In this document: one piece after another, positions 35,348 through 46,700 of the stretch
Numbering within the stretch: the stretch's first letter is position 1
Layout of the letters: every line of letters begins with the position of its first letter
DNA from: Sciurus carolinensis
Taxonomy: Eukaryota > Chordata > Mammalia > Rodentia > Sciuridae
NCBI RefSeq assembly: GCF_902686445.1
Contig: NC_062218.1
Coordinates: forward strand, 135,083,241 to 135,147,240
Length of the DNA: 64,000 nt
Reading direction: 5' to 3'
The notes under the pieces: model-generated
Database searches by the model: none
Told to the model about the DNA's origin: nothing
Seen by the model: the letters and a program-made list of their open reading frames with translations, nothing else
Program-made: the position numbers and the translations under genes

Positions 35348-36271
35348 ATGGATGGAGACAATAAGACTATAGTGACAGAATTCCTCCTCCTGGGTCTGTC
35401 TGGGAAGTCACAGCAGGAAGAGGTTCTCTGTGGGCTGTTCTTGGGGATGTACCTGGTCACCATCACTGGGAACCTTCTCATCATCTTCGCCATCAGCTGT
35501 GACCCTCATCTCCATACGCCCATGTACTTCTTCCTGGCCAGCCTCTCCACTGTTGACATCTGCACTTCATCAGTCACAATCCCCAAGATGCTGGTGAACC
35601 ACATAGTGGGAAGCAAGTCCATCTCCTACAGGGAATGCATGTCCCAGATCTACTTCTTCATCACTTTCAGCAACATGGATGGGTTCCTCCTGAGTGTGAT
35701 GGCCTATGACCGTTATGTAGCCATCTGTTGTCCACTCCACTACACCTTGATCATGAGGCCCAGACTCTGTGTCCTGCTGGTGGCTGCATCTGGGCTCATT
35801 ACCAACCTGCATGCTCTCCTACACACTCTTCTCATGGCTCAACTCACCTTTTGTTCCAACAATGCTGTGCACCACTTCTTCTGTGACCCCTACCCTATTC
35901 TCAAGCTTGCTTGTTCTGATACCTTCATCAATCACCTGATGGTCTTCACTGTGGGTGCACTGATATTTCTGACACCATTTACATGTATCATTGTTTCATA
36001 TGCTTACATCTTCTCTAATGTACTAAAGTTGCCAACTGCAAGAGGGATAAGGAAAGCCCTGTCCACCTGTGGGTCCCACCTCACTGTGGTCTCCCTCTTC
36101 TATGGGGCAATCCTGGGGGTCTATATGCACCCTTCATCCTCCTACTCAGTTCAGGATACTGTGGCCACCGTCATCTTCACGGTGGTAACACCCCTGGTCA
36201 ATCCCTTCATCTATAGCCTGAGGAATCGTAACATGAAAGGAGCCCTAGGAAAACTAATTCTCAGATCCTGA
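35348..36271 (+). CDS. Olfactory receptor, family 1-like (OR-B)
   Basis: An intact 307-residue OR with the same seven-helix motif set as OR-A: N5 glycosylation site (NKT), PMYFFLASLS, MAYDRYVAICC, CIIVSYAYIF, KALSTCGSHL and NPFIYSLRNRN. The ATG at 35348 is chosen because the acceptor-like TTCCCCACAG ends two bases before it. An upstream in-frame ATG at 35300 would cross that acceptor. Against OR-C the DNA shows no difference that I can find from 35396 to 35951 (556 bp), while the first 13 codons and the flanks are much more diverged. Residues that differ from OR-A include L/I in TM1, S/N in TM2, T/F in the TM2-TM3 region, S/I in TM3, H/D before TM5 and T/M in TM5. The C-terminus (GKLILRS) is slightly different. 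The ligand is unknown. Confidence 0.93.
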   Translation: MDGDNKTIVTEFLLLGLSGKSQQEEVLCGLFLGMYLVTITGNLLIIFAISCDPHLHTPMYFFLASLSTVDICTSSVTIPKMLVNHIVGSKSISYRECMSQIYFFITFSNMDGFLLSVMAYDRYVAICCPLHYTLIMRPRLCVLLVAASGLITNLHALLHTLLMAQLTFCSNNAVHHFFCDPYPILKLACSDTFINHLMVFTVGALIFLTPFTCIIVSYAYIFSNVLKLPTARGIRKALSTCGSHLTVVSLFYGAILGVYMHPSSSYSVQDTVATVIFTVVTPLVNPFIYSLRNRNMKGALGKLILRS

Positions 36272-37448
36272 AAGTAGAACATTTTAGAGCTGAGAAGACT
36301 TGGACATCACGCACTTTTCCACTTTTACAAATAGAGAAACAGTCCCATTCTATTCCTGTAATTTATGATATGTAATCATGATTGTACTTGTGACTCTAAG
36401 GAGATGCTCATAGTCATAAAATCAGTAATTTGATCTTAAAAATAGTTGATTCTATCATACTTAATTTAGAGACAAGAAAAACTGAGGGCACGAAATATTT
36501 GGATTTGTTTTTTATTTAGTTCAGCAACGTCTTGGATCATTAATGGGTTAGGTAATTCTTCCTCTGCCCCAGTCTTAAGTGCCTTTCCCTATCTTTCAAA
36601 GCCCCAAACACTAACCTCTGCCTGTTCCCCAATCTAACATTTTGATGTTTTCTTAGAAGTTTGGGTGCCAGACAGTGTGGGTACCAGGAAGCTTCAAATA
36701 TTATGATGATCCCTGGAAGCTCTTACTTTACTAGATGGGCTATAGGAAGCAGAAATTCTCTTAAAAGTGAAGCCTCTACAGTGAATATAGCATTTTAAAG
36801 ACATGGGGGCATGAATTCATTGCAGGATTAATATTGAAACACAAGACTTCTTGTTCCAAGACCAGAGTTTGTTTTGCTCCATGGGACCAGATATCCAGGA
36901 ATCCATGCCTCTTCTCCTATTTCAGACATGAGGACTAAGTGCCCACAATACCAATTCCCCCTTCTCTTTTCTGATAGCCCTGGGAGTACTCACCTGAGTC
37001 TCCAGTGGTCAGTTGTCAATAGCCCTACCCTCACTGGCCTTCCTGTGTCACTTCCCTCCTTTCTCCATTTCCTCCACACTCGTGGTTCTTCAGGTCTCAT
37101 TGTCCACACCTACATCTCCTGCCTGGCTCAGTCCTGACACTGATCAGTTCTTACCTTGATCCCAGCAACAGGCTTATGGGCAATTCCACTGCATCTCCCT
37201 GCCCATTTCTCCCCAGCACACTGACTTGATTTAATCCTCCTAAGAACTCATTGTATCCTGCCAACCGATTCTTATAGAAAATATGGAAAAGGCCAAGGTA
37301 AACTCCAAACATGATTGAGCCTCAAGCTGTCCCTTCAACTTTCATTCTCATCAATTCTCTTATCCATCACGTCTCTCTGAGTCTTCTTCTTGCCTTTGCT
37401 CATCATCTACTGATAGACTTCCCCCACATATTTTTCACTCTTTTATAC

Positions 37449-38134
37449 TAATTTTTTTATTTGTTGTTTTTAGATATACATGAAAGTAGGGTGTGTTTTG
37501 ACATATTATACTTACGTGGAGTGCAACTTCTTCTCATTAGGATTCCATTCTTTTGGTTGTACATGATGTGAAATTACAGTGCTCATGTGTTCATGATACA
37601 TGAACATAGGAAAATTGTGTCTGATTCATTCTACTCACTATCCCCTTCTTCTCCCCCTTTCCTTCATTCCCATTTGTCTAATCCAATAAACTTCTTCCCT
37701 CTCCCTCATTATATGTTAGCATGCACATATCAGAGAGAACATTTGACCTTTGTTTTTTTGTTTTGGGGGGAGAGGGATTTGCTTATTTCATTTAGCATGA
37801 TAGTCTCCAGTTCCATCCATTTACTGGCAAATATCATAATTCTCCTTTATGGCTGAGTAATATTCCATTGTATATATGTACCACAGTTTCTTTATCCATT
37901 CACCTGTTGAAAGACACCTAGGTTGGTTCCATAGCTTTGTCATTGTGAATTGAGCTGCTACAAACATTGATATGGCTATGTCAATGTACTATGCTGATTT
38001 GAAGTCCTTTGGTATAGGCCAAAGAGTGGGAGACCTGGGTCAAATGGTGGTTCCATTCCAAGTTTTCTGAGGAATCTCCACACTGCTTTCCAGAGTGGTG
38101 GCATCAATTTGCAGTCCAACCAACAATGTGTGAG
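37449..38134 (-). mobile_element. 5'-truncated L1 3' end, older 3'UTR group
   Basis: On the plus strand: poly-T-like start, ATATACATGAAAGTAGGGTG, then TTGGTTGTACATGATGTG and the complement of the ORF2 end (TATTCCATTGTATATATGTA). It sits exactly at the unit B deletion junction. Confidence 0.85.
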
Positions 38135-38326
38135 TTTATTTATTTCCATTTAAAATTTCTATGTCCTATCAGGTTGAATTTAGTAATTTCTATTTTAAAT
38201 TTATCTTCTTCCTTGTTTCCATATATTAGAAGCTCTGCAAATAATATATCGTGTCATTTCTTTGCAGTAGTTTTCTTTGTTCTCCCAGAGGCATTGCCTT
38301 CCTCAAAACGCCATAATAAATGATGT

Positions 38327-38781
38327 TGTTATGGTTTGGATCTTGATGTGTCCCTAGAAAAGTTTATGTTTTGGAAACATGAAGGTGCTTTTAGGTATGT
38401 CTTTTAGGAAATGATTAGAACTGTAACCTCAACAAAGGATTAATCTATTTCATGGATTAATCATTTGGATGGACCATTGGCTAGTAGGTGGAGTGAGGCT
38501 GGAGGAAGTAGGTGATAGGGAACATGCTCTTAGGGATTTTATTTTGTCTTTTCTGTTCTATCTATCTATCTCTTTTATTCTCTCTCCTTCTCTTTCTCTC
38601 ATCTTGCTCTCATACCCTGGATGCCATGAGTTGAGCCACTCTCCTCACCTTACCCCAGAACAATGAAGCCATCTGACCATGGTTTGAACCCCTGAAACCA
38701 TGAGCCTAAAAATAAACATTTTCCTCCTTTAAGTTTTCCTTCTCAGGTATTTTGATCACAGTGATGAAAACCTGACTAACA
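38327..38781 (+). mobile_element. MaLR-type solo LTR
   Basis: It starts TGTTATGGTTTGGATCTTGA and ends CCTGACTAACA, with an AATAAA-like signal near 38708. There is no internal retroviral sequence. It sits in the unit B 3' flank, with unit A-like sequence on both sides. Confidence 0.88.
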
Positions 38782-38975
38782 CAATGGTGCTGCACATTTT
38801 TAAGGCCTTCCCAACTCTTCAAATATTAAATATTTATCAAATACAAAATTTTTATCAAATGGAAAAGTAAAGAAAATGCTTTCTTTTTATGAAAAATAGC
38901 CTATAGAAGGAAATTTAAAAATTCTTAGAGGTAAACGAGAACAAAGAAACATCATATCAAAATCTCTGGGACACT

Positions 38976-41931
38976 ATGAAAGCAGTACTTAGAGGAAGAT
39001 TTATTTCATGGAGCGCATTTAATAAAAGAAGTAAAACTCAACAAATAAACGACCTAACACTACAGCTCAAAGCCCTAGAAAAAGAAGAACAGACCAACAC
39101 CAAAAGTAGTAGAAGACAGGAAATAGTTAAAATCAGAGCTGAAATCAACGAAATTGAAACAAAAGAAACAATACAAAAAATTGACAAAATAAATAGTTGG
39201 TTCTTCGAAAAAATAAACAAAATTGATAAACCTTTAGCCACACTAACAAAGAGAAGACGAGAGAAAACCCAAATCACTAAAATTCTGAATGAACAAGGAA
39301 ATATCACAACAGACACGACTGAAATACAAAACATAATTAGAAGCTATTTTGAAAATCTATACTCCAACAAAATAGAAAATTTTGAAGACATCAACAGGTT
39401 TCTAGAGACATATGAATTGCCTAAACTGAACGAGGAGGACATACACAATTTAAATAGACCAATTTCGAGTAATGAAATAGAAAAAGTCATCAATAGCCTA
39501 CCAACAAAGAAAAGTCCAGGACCAGATGGGTTTTCAGCCAAGTTCCACAAAACCTTTAAAGAAGAGCTCATTCCAATACTTCTCAAAGTATTCCATAAAA
39601 TAGAAGAGGAGGGAACCCTCCCAAACTCATTCTATGAAGCCAATATTACCCTGATACCTAAACCAGACAGAGACACATAAAGGAAAGAAAATTTCAGACC
39701 AATATCCTTAATGAACATCAATGCAAAAATTCTCAACAAAATTTTAGCAAATCGCATACAAAAACATATTAAAATGATAGTGCACCATGATCAAGTGGGT
39801 TTCATCCCAGGGATGCAAGGTTGGTTCAACATCAGGAAATCAATAAATGTCATTCACCATATCAATTGACTTAAAGTCAAGAATCACATGATTATTTCGA
39901 TAGATGCAGAAAAAGCATTTGATAAAATACAGCACCCCTTCATGCTCAAAACACTAGAAAAAATAGGGATAGTGGGAACATTCCTTAACATTGTAAAGGC
40001 CATCTACACTAAGCCCATGGCTAATATCATTCTAAATGGTGAAAAACTGAAAGCATTCCCTCTAAAAAATGGAACAAGGCAGGGATGCCCTCTTTCACCA
40101 CTTCTATTCAATATCGTCCTTGAAACTCTAGCCAGAGGCAATTAGACAGACCAAAGAAATTAAAGGGATACGAATAGGAAAAGAAGAACTCAAACTATCC
40201 CTATTTGCTGATGATATGATTGTATACTTAGAGGAACCAGGAAATTCCACCAGAAAACTTTTAGATCTTATAAGTGAATTCAGTAAAGTAGCGGGATATA
40301 AGATCAATGCACATAAATCTAAGGCATTTTTATACATAAGCGATGAATCTTCAGAAAGAGAAATCAGGAAAACTACCCAATTCACAATAGCTTCGAAAAA
40401 AATAAAATACTTGGGAATCAATCTCACAAAAGAGGTGAAAGACCTCTACAATGAGAACTACAGAACACTAAAGAAAGAAATGAAAGAAAACCTCAGAAGA
40501 TGGAAAGATCTCCCATGTTCTTGGATAGGAAGAATTAATATTGTCAAAATGGCCATACTACCAAAAGTGCTATACAGATTCAATGCAATTCCAATTAAAA
40601 TCCCAATGATGTACCTTACAGAAATAGAGCAAGCAATTATGAAATTCATCTGGATGAATAAAAAACCCAGAATAGCTAAAGCAATCCTTGGCAGAAAGAG
40701 TAAAGCAGGGGGTATCGCACTACCAGATCTTCAACTCTACTACAAAGCAATAGTAACAAAAACGGCATGGTATTGGTACCAAAATAGAAAGGTGGATCAA
40801 TGGTACAGAATAGAGGACATGGACACAAACCCAAATAAATACAATTTTCTCATACTAGACAAAGGTGCCAAAAATATGCAATGGAGAAAAGATAGCCTCT
40901 TCAACAAATGGTGCTGGGAGAATTGGAAATCCATATGCAACAGAATGAAACTAAACCCATATCTCTCACCATGCATGAAACTAAACTCAAAATGGATTAA
41001 GGACCTCGGAATCAGACCAGAGACCTTGCATCTTATAGAAGAAAAAGTAGGTCCAGAGCTTCAACATGTCGGCTTAGGACCAGACTTCCTCAACAGGACT
41101 CCCATAGCACAAGAAATAAAAGCAAGAATTAATAACTGGGATAGAATCAAACTAAAAAGCTTTCTCTCAGCAAAGGAAACTATCAGCAATGCGAAGAAAG
41201 AGCCTACAGAGTGGGAGAAAATCTTTGCCAATCATACTTCAGATAGAGCATTAATCTCCAGAATCTATAAAGAACTCAAAAAACTCTACACCAAGAATGC
41301 AAATAATCCAATTGACAAATGGGCTAAGGAAATGAATAGACACTTCACAGAAGAAGATCTACAAGCAATCAACAAACATATGGAAAAATGTTCAACATCT
41401 CTAGTAATAAGAGAAATGCAAATCAAAACCACCCTAAGATTCCATCTCACCCCAATTAGAATGGCGATTATCAAGAATACAAGCAACAACAGGTGTTGGC
41501 GAGGATGTGGGGAGAAAGGTACACTCATACATTGCTAGTGGGGCTACAAATTAGTGCAGCCACTTTGGAAAGCAGTGTGGAGACTCCTTAGAAAACTTGG
41601 AATGGAACCACCATTTGACCCAGCTATCCCACTCTTTGGCCTATACCCAAAGCACTTAAAATCAGCATATTACAGAGATACAGCCACATCAATGTTCATA
41701 GCTGCTCAATTCACCATAGCCAGATTGTGGAACCAATCTAGATGTCCTTCAATTGATGAATGGATAAAGAAACTGTGGTATATATATACAATGGAATATT
41801 ACTCAGCCATAAAGAATGATAAAATTATGGCATTTGCAGGCAAATGGATGAAATTGGAGAATATCATGCTAAGTGAGATAAGCCAATCTCAAAAATCCAA
41901 TGGGCGAATGATATCGCTAATAAGTGGATGA
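38976..41931 (+). pseudogene. L1 ORF2 remnant (reverse transcriptase), few lesions
   Basis: The endonuclease is missing through 5' truncation; the reverse transcriptase and C-terminus remain. Visible motifs are [20 protein letters not shown] (about 39508-39567), [16 protein letters not shown] (39888 onward), [25 protein letters not shown] (about 40201-40227) and a Cys-rich [15 protein letters not shown] ending at 41538. Compared with sibling copies, three lesions are visible: a stop at 39678-39680, a single-base insertion close to 40137 that closes the frame at 40145, and a stop at 41536-41538. The stretch 40216-41538 is open for 440 codons. Confidence 0.9.
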
Positions 41932-41953
41932 TGACACATAATGGGGGATGGGA

Positions 41954-41990
41954 GGGGTTAGTGTTAGGGTTAGAGTTAGGGTTAGGGTTG
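41954..41990 (+). repeat. TTAGGG-like tract inside L1 3'UTR
   Basis: GTTAGTGTTAGGGTTAGAGT followed by TAGGGTTAGGGTTGG, located just after the ORF2 end. Confidence 0.9.
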
Positions 41991-42206
41991 GCGGCAAGAA
42001 TGGAGGAAGGAAGGACTTTATAGAGGGAAAAGACGGGTGGGAGGGGTGGGAGGGAAGGGAAAAATAACAGAATGAATCAAACAACATTACCCTATGTAAA
42101 TTTATGATTACACAAATGGTATGCCTTTACGCCATGTACAAACAGAGAAACATCATGTATCCCATTTGTTTACAATAAAAATTAAAAAAAGAAAAATAGC
42201 CTATAG

Positions 42207-43750
42207 GTTTGCTACCTAAACCTGATAATAAATATAAAGAAAGAGTAACTCTTCCCTTTTACTCTCCTTTTTGAAGTCACATATTTAAGAAAATCTTATG
42301 GGATCACTGGCCAACTACATAGAAAATGCAACAGATACTTCAATGACAACACATAATATGGAAAGCACTTTGAAAAATAGTTTGAAAAAGTCACAAAGCT
42401 CCATTATAAAACAAACAGAAACATCAGCCAGGCCTGCAGTTGGGAGAATGAGGTTTCTAGACGTAACAAAATATAATACTCATAAGACAGAATTCTCAAC
42501 AATGACCAAAAATTTTAGAAAGCTTACACACAGGAAAAAAAGAAAATATGAACCATTTCTAGGGCTGTATCATCCCTCCCTGAGGAGGCCCTACTGAGAA
42601 AGCCCAAACGTTTGCATTGTTGGCCAAATATTTAATAGCAACATTTTAAGTAGTCTGAAGAACTGCAGAAAACCATGGAGAAAGAATTAAAAGAACTCAG
42701 GAAAATAAAATTATTCACGAAGAAATGGGAAAATCAAACCCATGCAAATTATAGAAAGAAATAAGAATTCACTAAAGAAGTTTAACCACAGATTTCAGAA
42801 GGCAGAAAAATTAACCACTCTTAGGAACACCACACACACACACACACACACACACACATGCAGAAAGGAACATAGACCTAGGAAACTGGGGAAACAATCA
42901 AGTATATCAACTTAAGCATCATAGGAATACTATAAAGAAAATAGAAAATGAGGAAGAAAAATATATAAAAAATTATACCTGAAAACATATTAAATACAAA
43001 GGACTTGAAGCTACACATCCAAGAAGCTCCATTAATACCAAGGACAAACTCAAAGAGATCCACATCAAGACATAGTATTGTCAGACTGTCGACAACCAAA
43101 AACAATGAGAAAATTTTTAAAGCAACAAAAGAAAAGTGACTCACTACATACAAGGGATACTCAATAACATTAACAGTTGATTTCTTATCAGAGTTTATGG
43201 AGGCCAAAATGAAGGCTGAAACTTAAAGGCTTACTTTAAGTCTAAAAAAAAAAAAACTATTTATAAAGAATTCTATATCGATAAAAACAATTTTTCAAGA
43301 ATGGAAATAAGTTAAGACATTTCCAGATAAACAAAAGCTGAGATAGTTCATTATAAGTAGATCTGTCCTATAATAAAAGCTAAAGGGAGTACTTCAGGCT
43401 AAAATGAAAAGACACTAGAAAATAACTTGAAGTCATAAGACATAAAAAACGCTGGTGAAGCTAACTACATAGATAAATAGTATTGTTGTACTTGGTACAA
43501 CTAATCCTTTTCTCCATATTATTTAAAAGGACAATACATAAAATAAAAATTATACACTCATAATAGTGGGCACACAACTATCAAAATGTAATCAGTGACA
43601 ACAATAATAAAAGAGGAGAGACAGAGATACATAGGAACAGTATATATTCTACTACACCTTAAGTTGGTATTATGCAAAGTAGGTTGTTATAGTTTAAGAG
43701 CTCAATTACAGTTTTCAAGGTAACCATTAAGAAAGCAACTTACAAATACA
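42207..43750 (+). mobile_element. Unassigned sequence then ancient L1 ORF1 region
   Basis: About 42207-42600 has no recognisable origin. From about 42640 the order follows an old L1 ORF1 (GAATTAAAAGAACTCAGGAA; later AAACAAAAGCTGAGATAGTT at about 43330). The end of this block aligns with 2163-3110. A (CA)n run lies at 42829-42858. There are stops throughout. Confidence 0.6.
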
Positions 43751-43763
43751 CAGAAAAAAAAGA

Positions 43764-46700
43764 TGGCAGAATAGAGGAGGTAGCGTTCCTGGCTGATCCA
43801 TGGCATGAAACCAAGGAAGCAGACAGGCAGCTTCTTGGCCAGGTGGGTGAACAAAAAAAACAGGGGGAGACTTTACTGGAACATAAAACTGGACATACAA
43901 AGCAGAGCAGAGACACAGGAGGTTGGATATGATAAAAGAAGGAAAAAATCCCCAGTGGCACAGCTGCTGCCACAGCTGGGCTGTAAACTCCAACCAGAGA
44001 GGTCCCTCCATGAACACAGAAGAGGGATAAGGGAATTAAAGGAACCCCATTTGGGGGAGGCCCAAGGCATGTTTGAGTACAGAGCATTTAGAAACCAAGG
44101 TTGTTGCCCAACAAACCTGAAGGACACTATCCGTGTGTGGGGAAAGAGGCCACCATCTCTCCAGGCCACGTGCAGAGGACAAAGGAAAGGATCATTTTGC
44201 AGCTGCAGCATGGGAGCTGGCAATGGAGAAAGCCAATTCCTGGTAAACCCAAGTTTGGCCCAAAATATAGACCCAGTAAACACACACTGCATGACATAGA
44301 GAGTGCTTAAAACCAAATGTGGAGAAAGGTTTACAGAGTACAGCTGGTCAGGGAAACCCACCTGGCTCTACCCCTCCCCGTCCAATCCAACTGCTTGCAG
44401 GACCAGCTGGGAGAGACACATCTGGCCAGGAACTCAGAATGGTGGGAGACAGAGAAATGGAGACTAAACCCAGAACCAGGAAATGCGGGGTCCGCAGCTG
44501 ATATAGGGGACTAAGAATTGACCCCCAACCACATGAGTGGAACCCAGGGAAGATCCCTGGGTACAGTCTTCCAGCATGGACCAGCAAGTACTGGGCACTG
44601 GAGGTTTAAAATATAAGAAAAATTAGCATTCAGCAAAGAGCCTAGAGCCCACCTAAGCCTAAACCCTGCCTCAAGGAGCTCTACCTGTGGGATTACCTCT
44701 CTCAGTCTAGAGTGTAGAGCATCATGCTGCAGAAGACCTCACCTAAAACTGCTGAGAAGAGAAGCTGAGAATCTTTTGAACTCCAATGGAAAGACTGCTT
44801 TAACTTTTCATCAGGATCTTTTTTTCTTTTTCTTTTCTAATTCTTTTTTTCTGTTTAATTGTGACATTAACGGTACACAGACATTTAAACAGTCTCCTAT
44901 TTTTTTCTTTCTTCTCATCTCTAGCATTTTTGAAGCCAATTATTATATATGGGTTAGTTTTTTAATGAATGAGAATATTTGATTATATTTTTGTTTTGTA
45001 TTCTTTTATTTATATTTCTAATTTTTGAAAAAATCTGTGCTTATATATATTTTTCTCTCCTGCCTGTCGCCCCTTGATTCTCTTTTATTATGCTAACAGC
45101 CAAACTCTACTATTCTCTCCTTCACTCTTCCTTTAATCTTTTACTCTTTTCTTCTCTCCTCCTCCCTCCTTATCATCACATCCTGTATCGCTTCTATTCT
45201 CTTCATGTCCACCATTTGAAAATATAAATCCTTTTGCAAGCTGGCTGTTTTTATTATAGACAATAATTGATCATATCATATCTGTTATTGTGATAATTAA
45301 CATTGTAGACATCAAAGTAGAACTATTGGTTTAATGCTATAAATCGTTTCTATTGGTTGTTGTTATTATTTGTCTCCCCCTAAACAGCACGGTAATGGAA
45401 ACCTTCAGGGACACGGTAAGTTCCCAGAGTAAAAAGTCTGTTGCCTCAGATCCATACTGTTAGGTGGATAGACATACAAACAACATGAAAAATCACGGGA
45501 ACAAATCACCCCCAGCAAACCAAGATACTCCAACAACAGAATCCATCAATACCACAGTGAAAGAAATGTCAGAGAAGGAGTTTAGGATGTACATAGTTAA
45601 ACTGATCTGTGAAGTAAAGGATGATGTAAGAGAGCAAATACAGATAGTAAAAGGTCACTTCAATAAAGAGAGAGAGACCCTGAAAAAACACAAACAGAAA
45701 TTCTTAAAATCAAGGAAATAATAAACCAAATTAAAAATTCAATAGAAAGCATCAATAACAGACCAGCCCACCTGGAAGACAGAGCCTCAAGCAATGAAGA
45801 CAAAATATATAATCTTGAATATAGAGTTGACCATGGGAGAGAAGATGTTAAGAAACCATGAACAGAACTTCCAAGAATTATGGGATAACATGGAAAGACC
45901 AAATTAAAAATTTATCAGGATGCATAAAGGCATGGAGATACAAACCAAAGATATGCACAAACTTTTAAATGAAATAATATCAGAAAATTTCCCAAACCTA
46001 AAGAATGAAAGGGAAAATCAAATACAAGAGGCTTACAGGACCACAAATGTGCAAAATTACAACAGACCCACATCAAGGCATATGATAATGAAAATGCCTA
46101 GCATACAGAGAAAGAGAAAGAAAACTCAAATTGCTAAAATTCATGATGAAAAAAGGAAATATCACTATGGACACAACTGAAATACAGAAGACAATTTGAA
46201 ACTATTTTGAAAATTTATAATCGAATAAAATAGAAAATCTCAAAGACAGCAACAAATTTCTAGAGACATATGATCTACACAAACTGAATCAGGAAGATGT
46301 ACACAATTTAAACAGATCAATTTCAAACAAAGAAATACAAGACTCCATCCAAAGCCTACCAACCAAGAAAAGTCCAGGACCAGACAGATTCTCAGTCAAG
46401 CTCAACAAGATCTTCTAAGAAGAATTAACACCAACACTCCTCAAATTATGCCATGAAATAGGGCTGGGGATATAGCTCAGTTGGTAGTGTTTGCCTCACA
46501 AGCACAAGGCCCTAGGTTCAAATCCCCAAGACTGCAAAAAAAAAAATTATTCCATGAAATAGAAAAGGAGGGGACCCCTCCAAACTCATTCTAGGAGGCT
46601 AATATCACCCTGATACCAAAACCAGACAAAGACACATCAAGGAAAGAAAACTTCAGACCAATATCCCTGATGAACATAGATGCAAAAATTCACAAAATGT

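Larger units (their letters stand above)
36272..38890 (+). other. Unit B 3' flank, with a large deletion relative to A and C
   Basis: The part 36272-37440 aligns with 8124-9550. Then an L1 (37449-38134) intervenes, and 38135-38326 plus 38782-38850 align with 16430-16620. About 6.9 kb of unit A sequence (about 9550-16430) therefore has no counterpart here. No gene is visible. Confidence 0.7.
38907..42190 (+). mobile_element. Young 5'-truncated L1, telomere-like group
   Basis: A 3.28-kb insertion with perfect 16-bp target-site duplications, GAAAAATAGCCTATAG at 38891-38906 and 42191-42206. It runs from the middle of ORF2 through a 3'UTR with the TTAGGG-like tract (41954-41990) to an A-rich tail. 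Long open stretches and perfect duplications mark it as the most recent-looking L1 in the window. Confidence 0.95.

Noticed and set aside
43805..44299. 164-codon and overlapping frames
   Set aside because: They lie in the 5'UTR of the L1 at 43764-49154; no recognisable protein.
46461..46545. tRNA gene
   Set aside because: It has A/B-box motifs, but the A tail and target-site duplications show an ID SINE; the same applies to 1651, 23551, 56351 and 63227.
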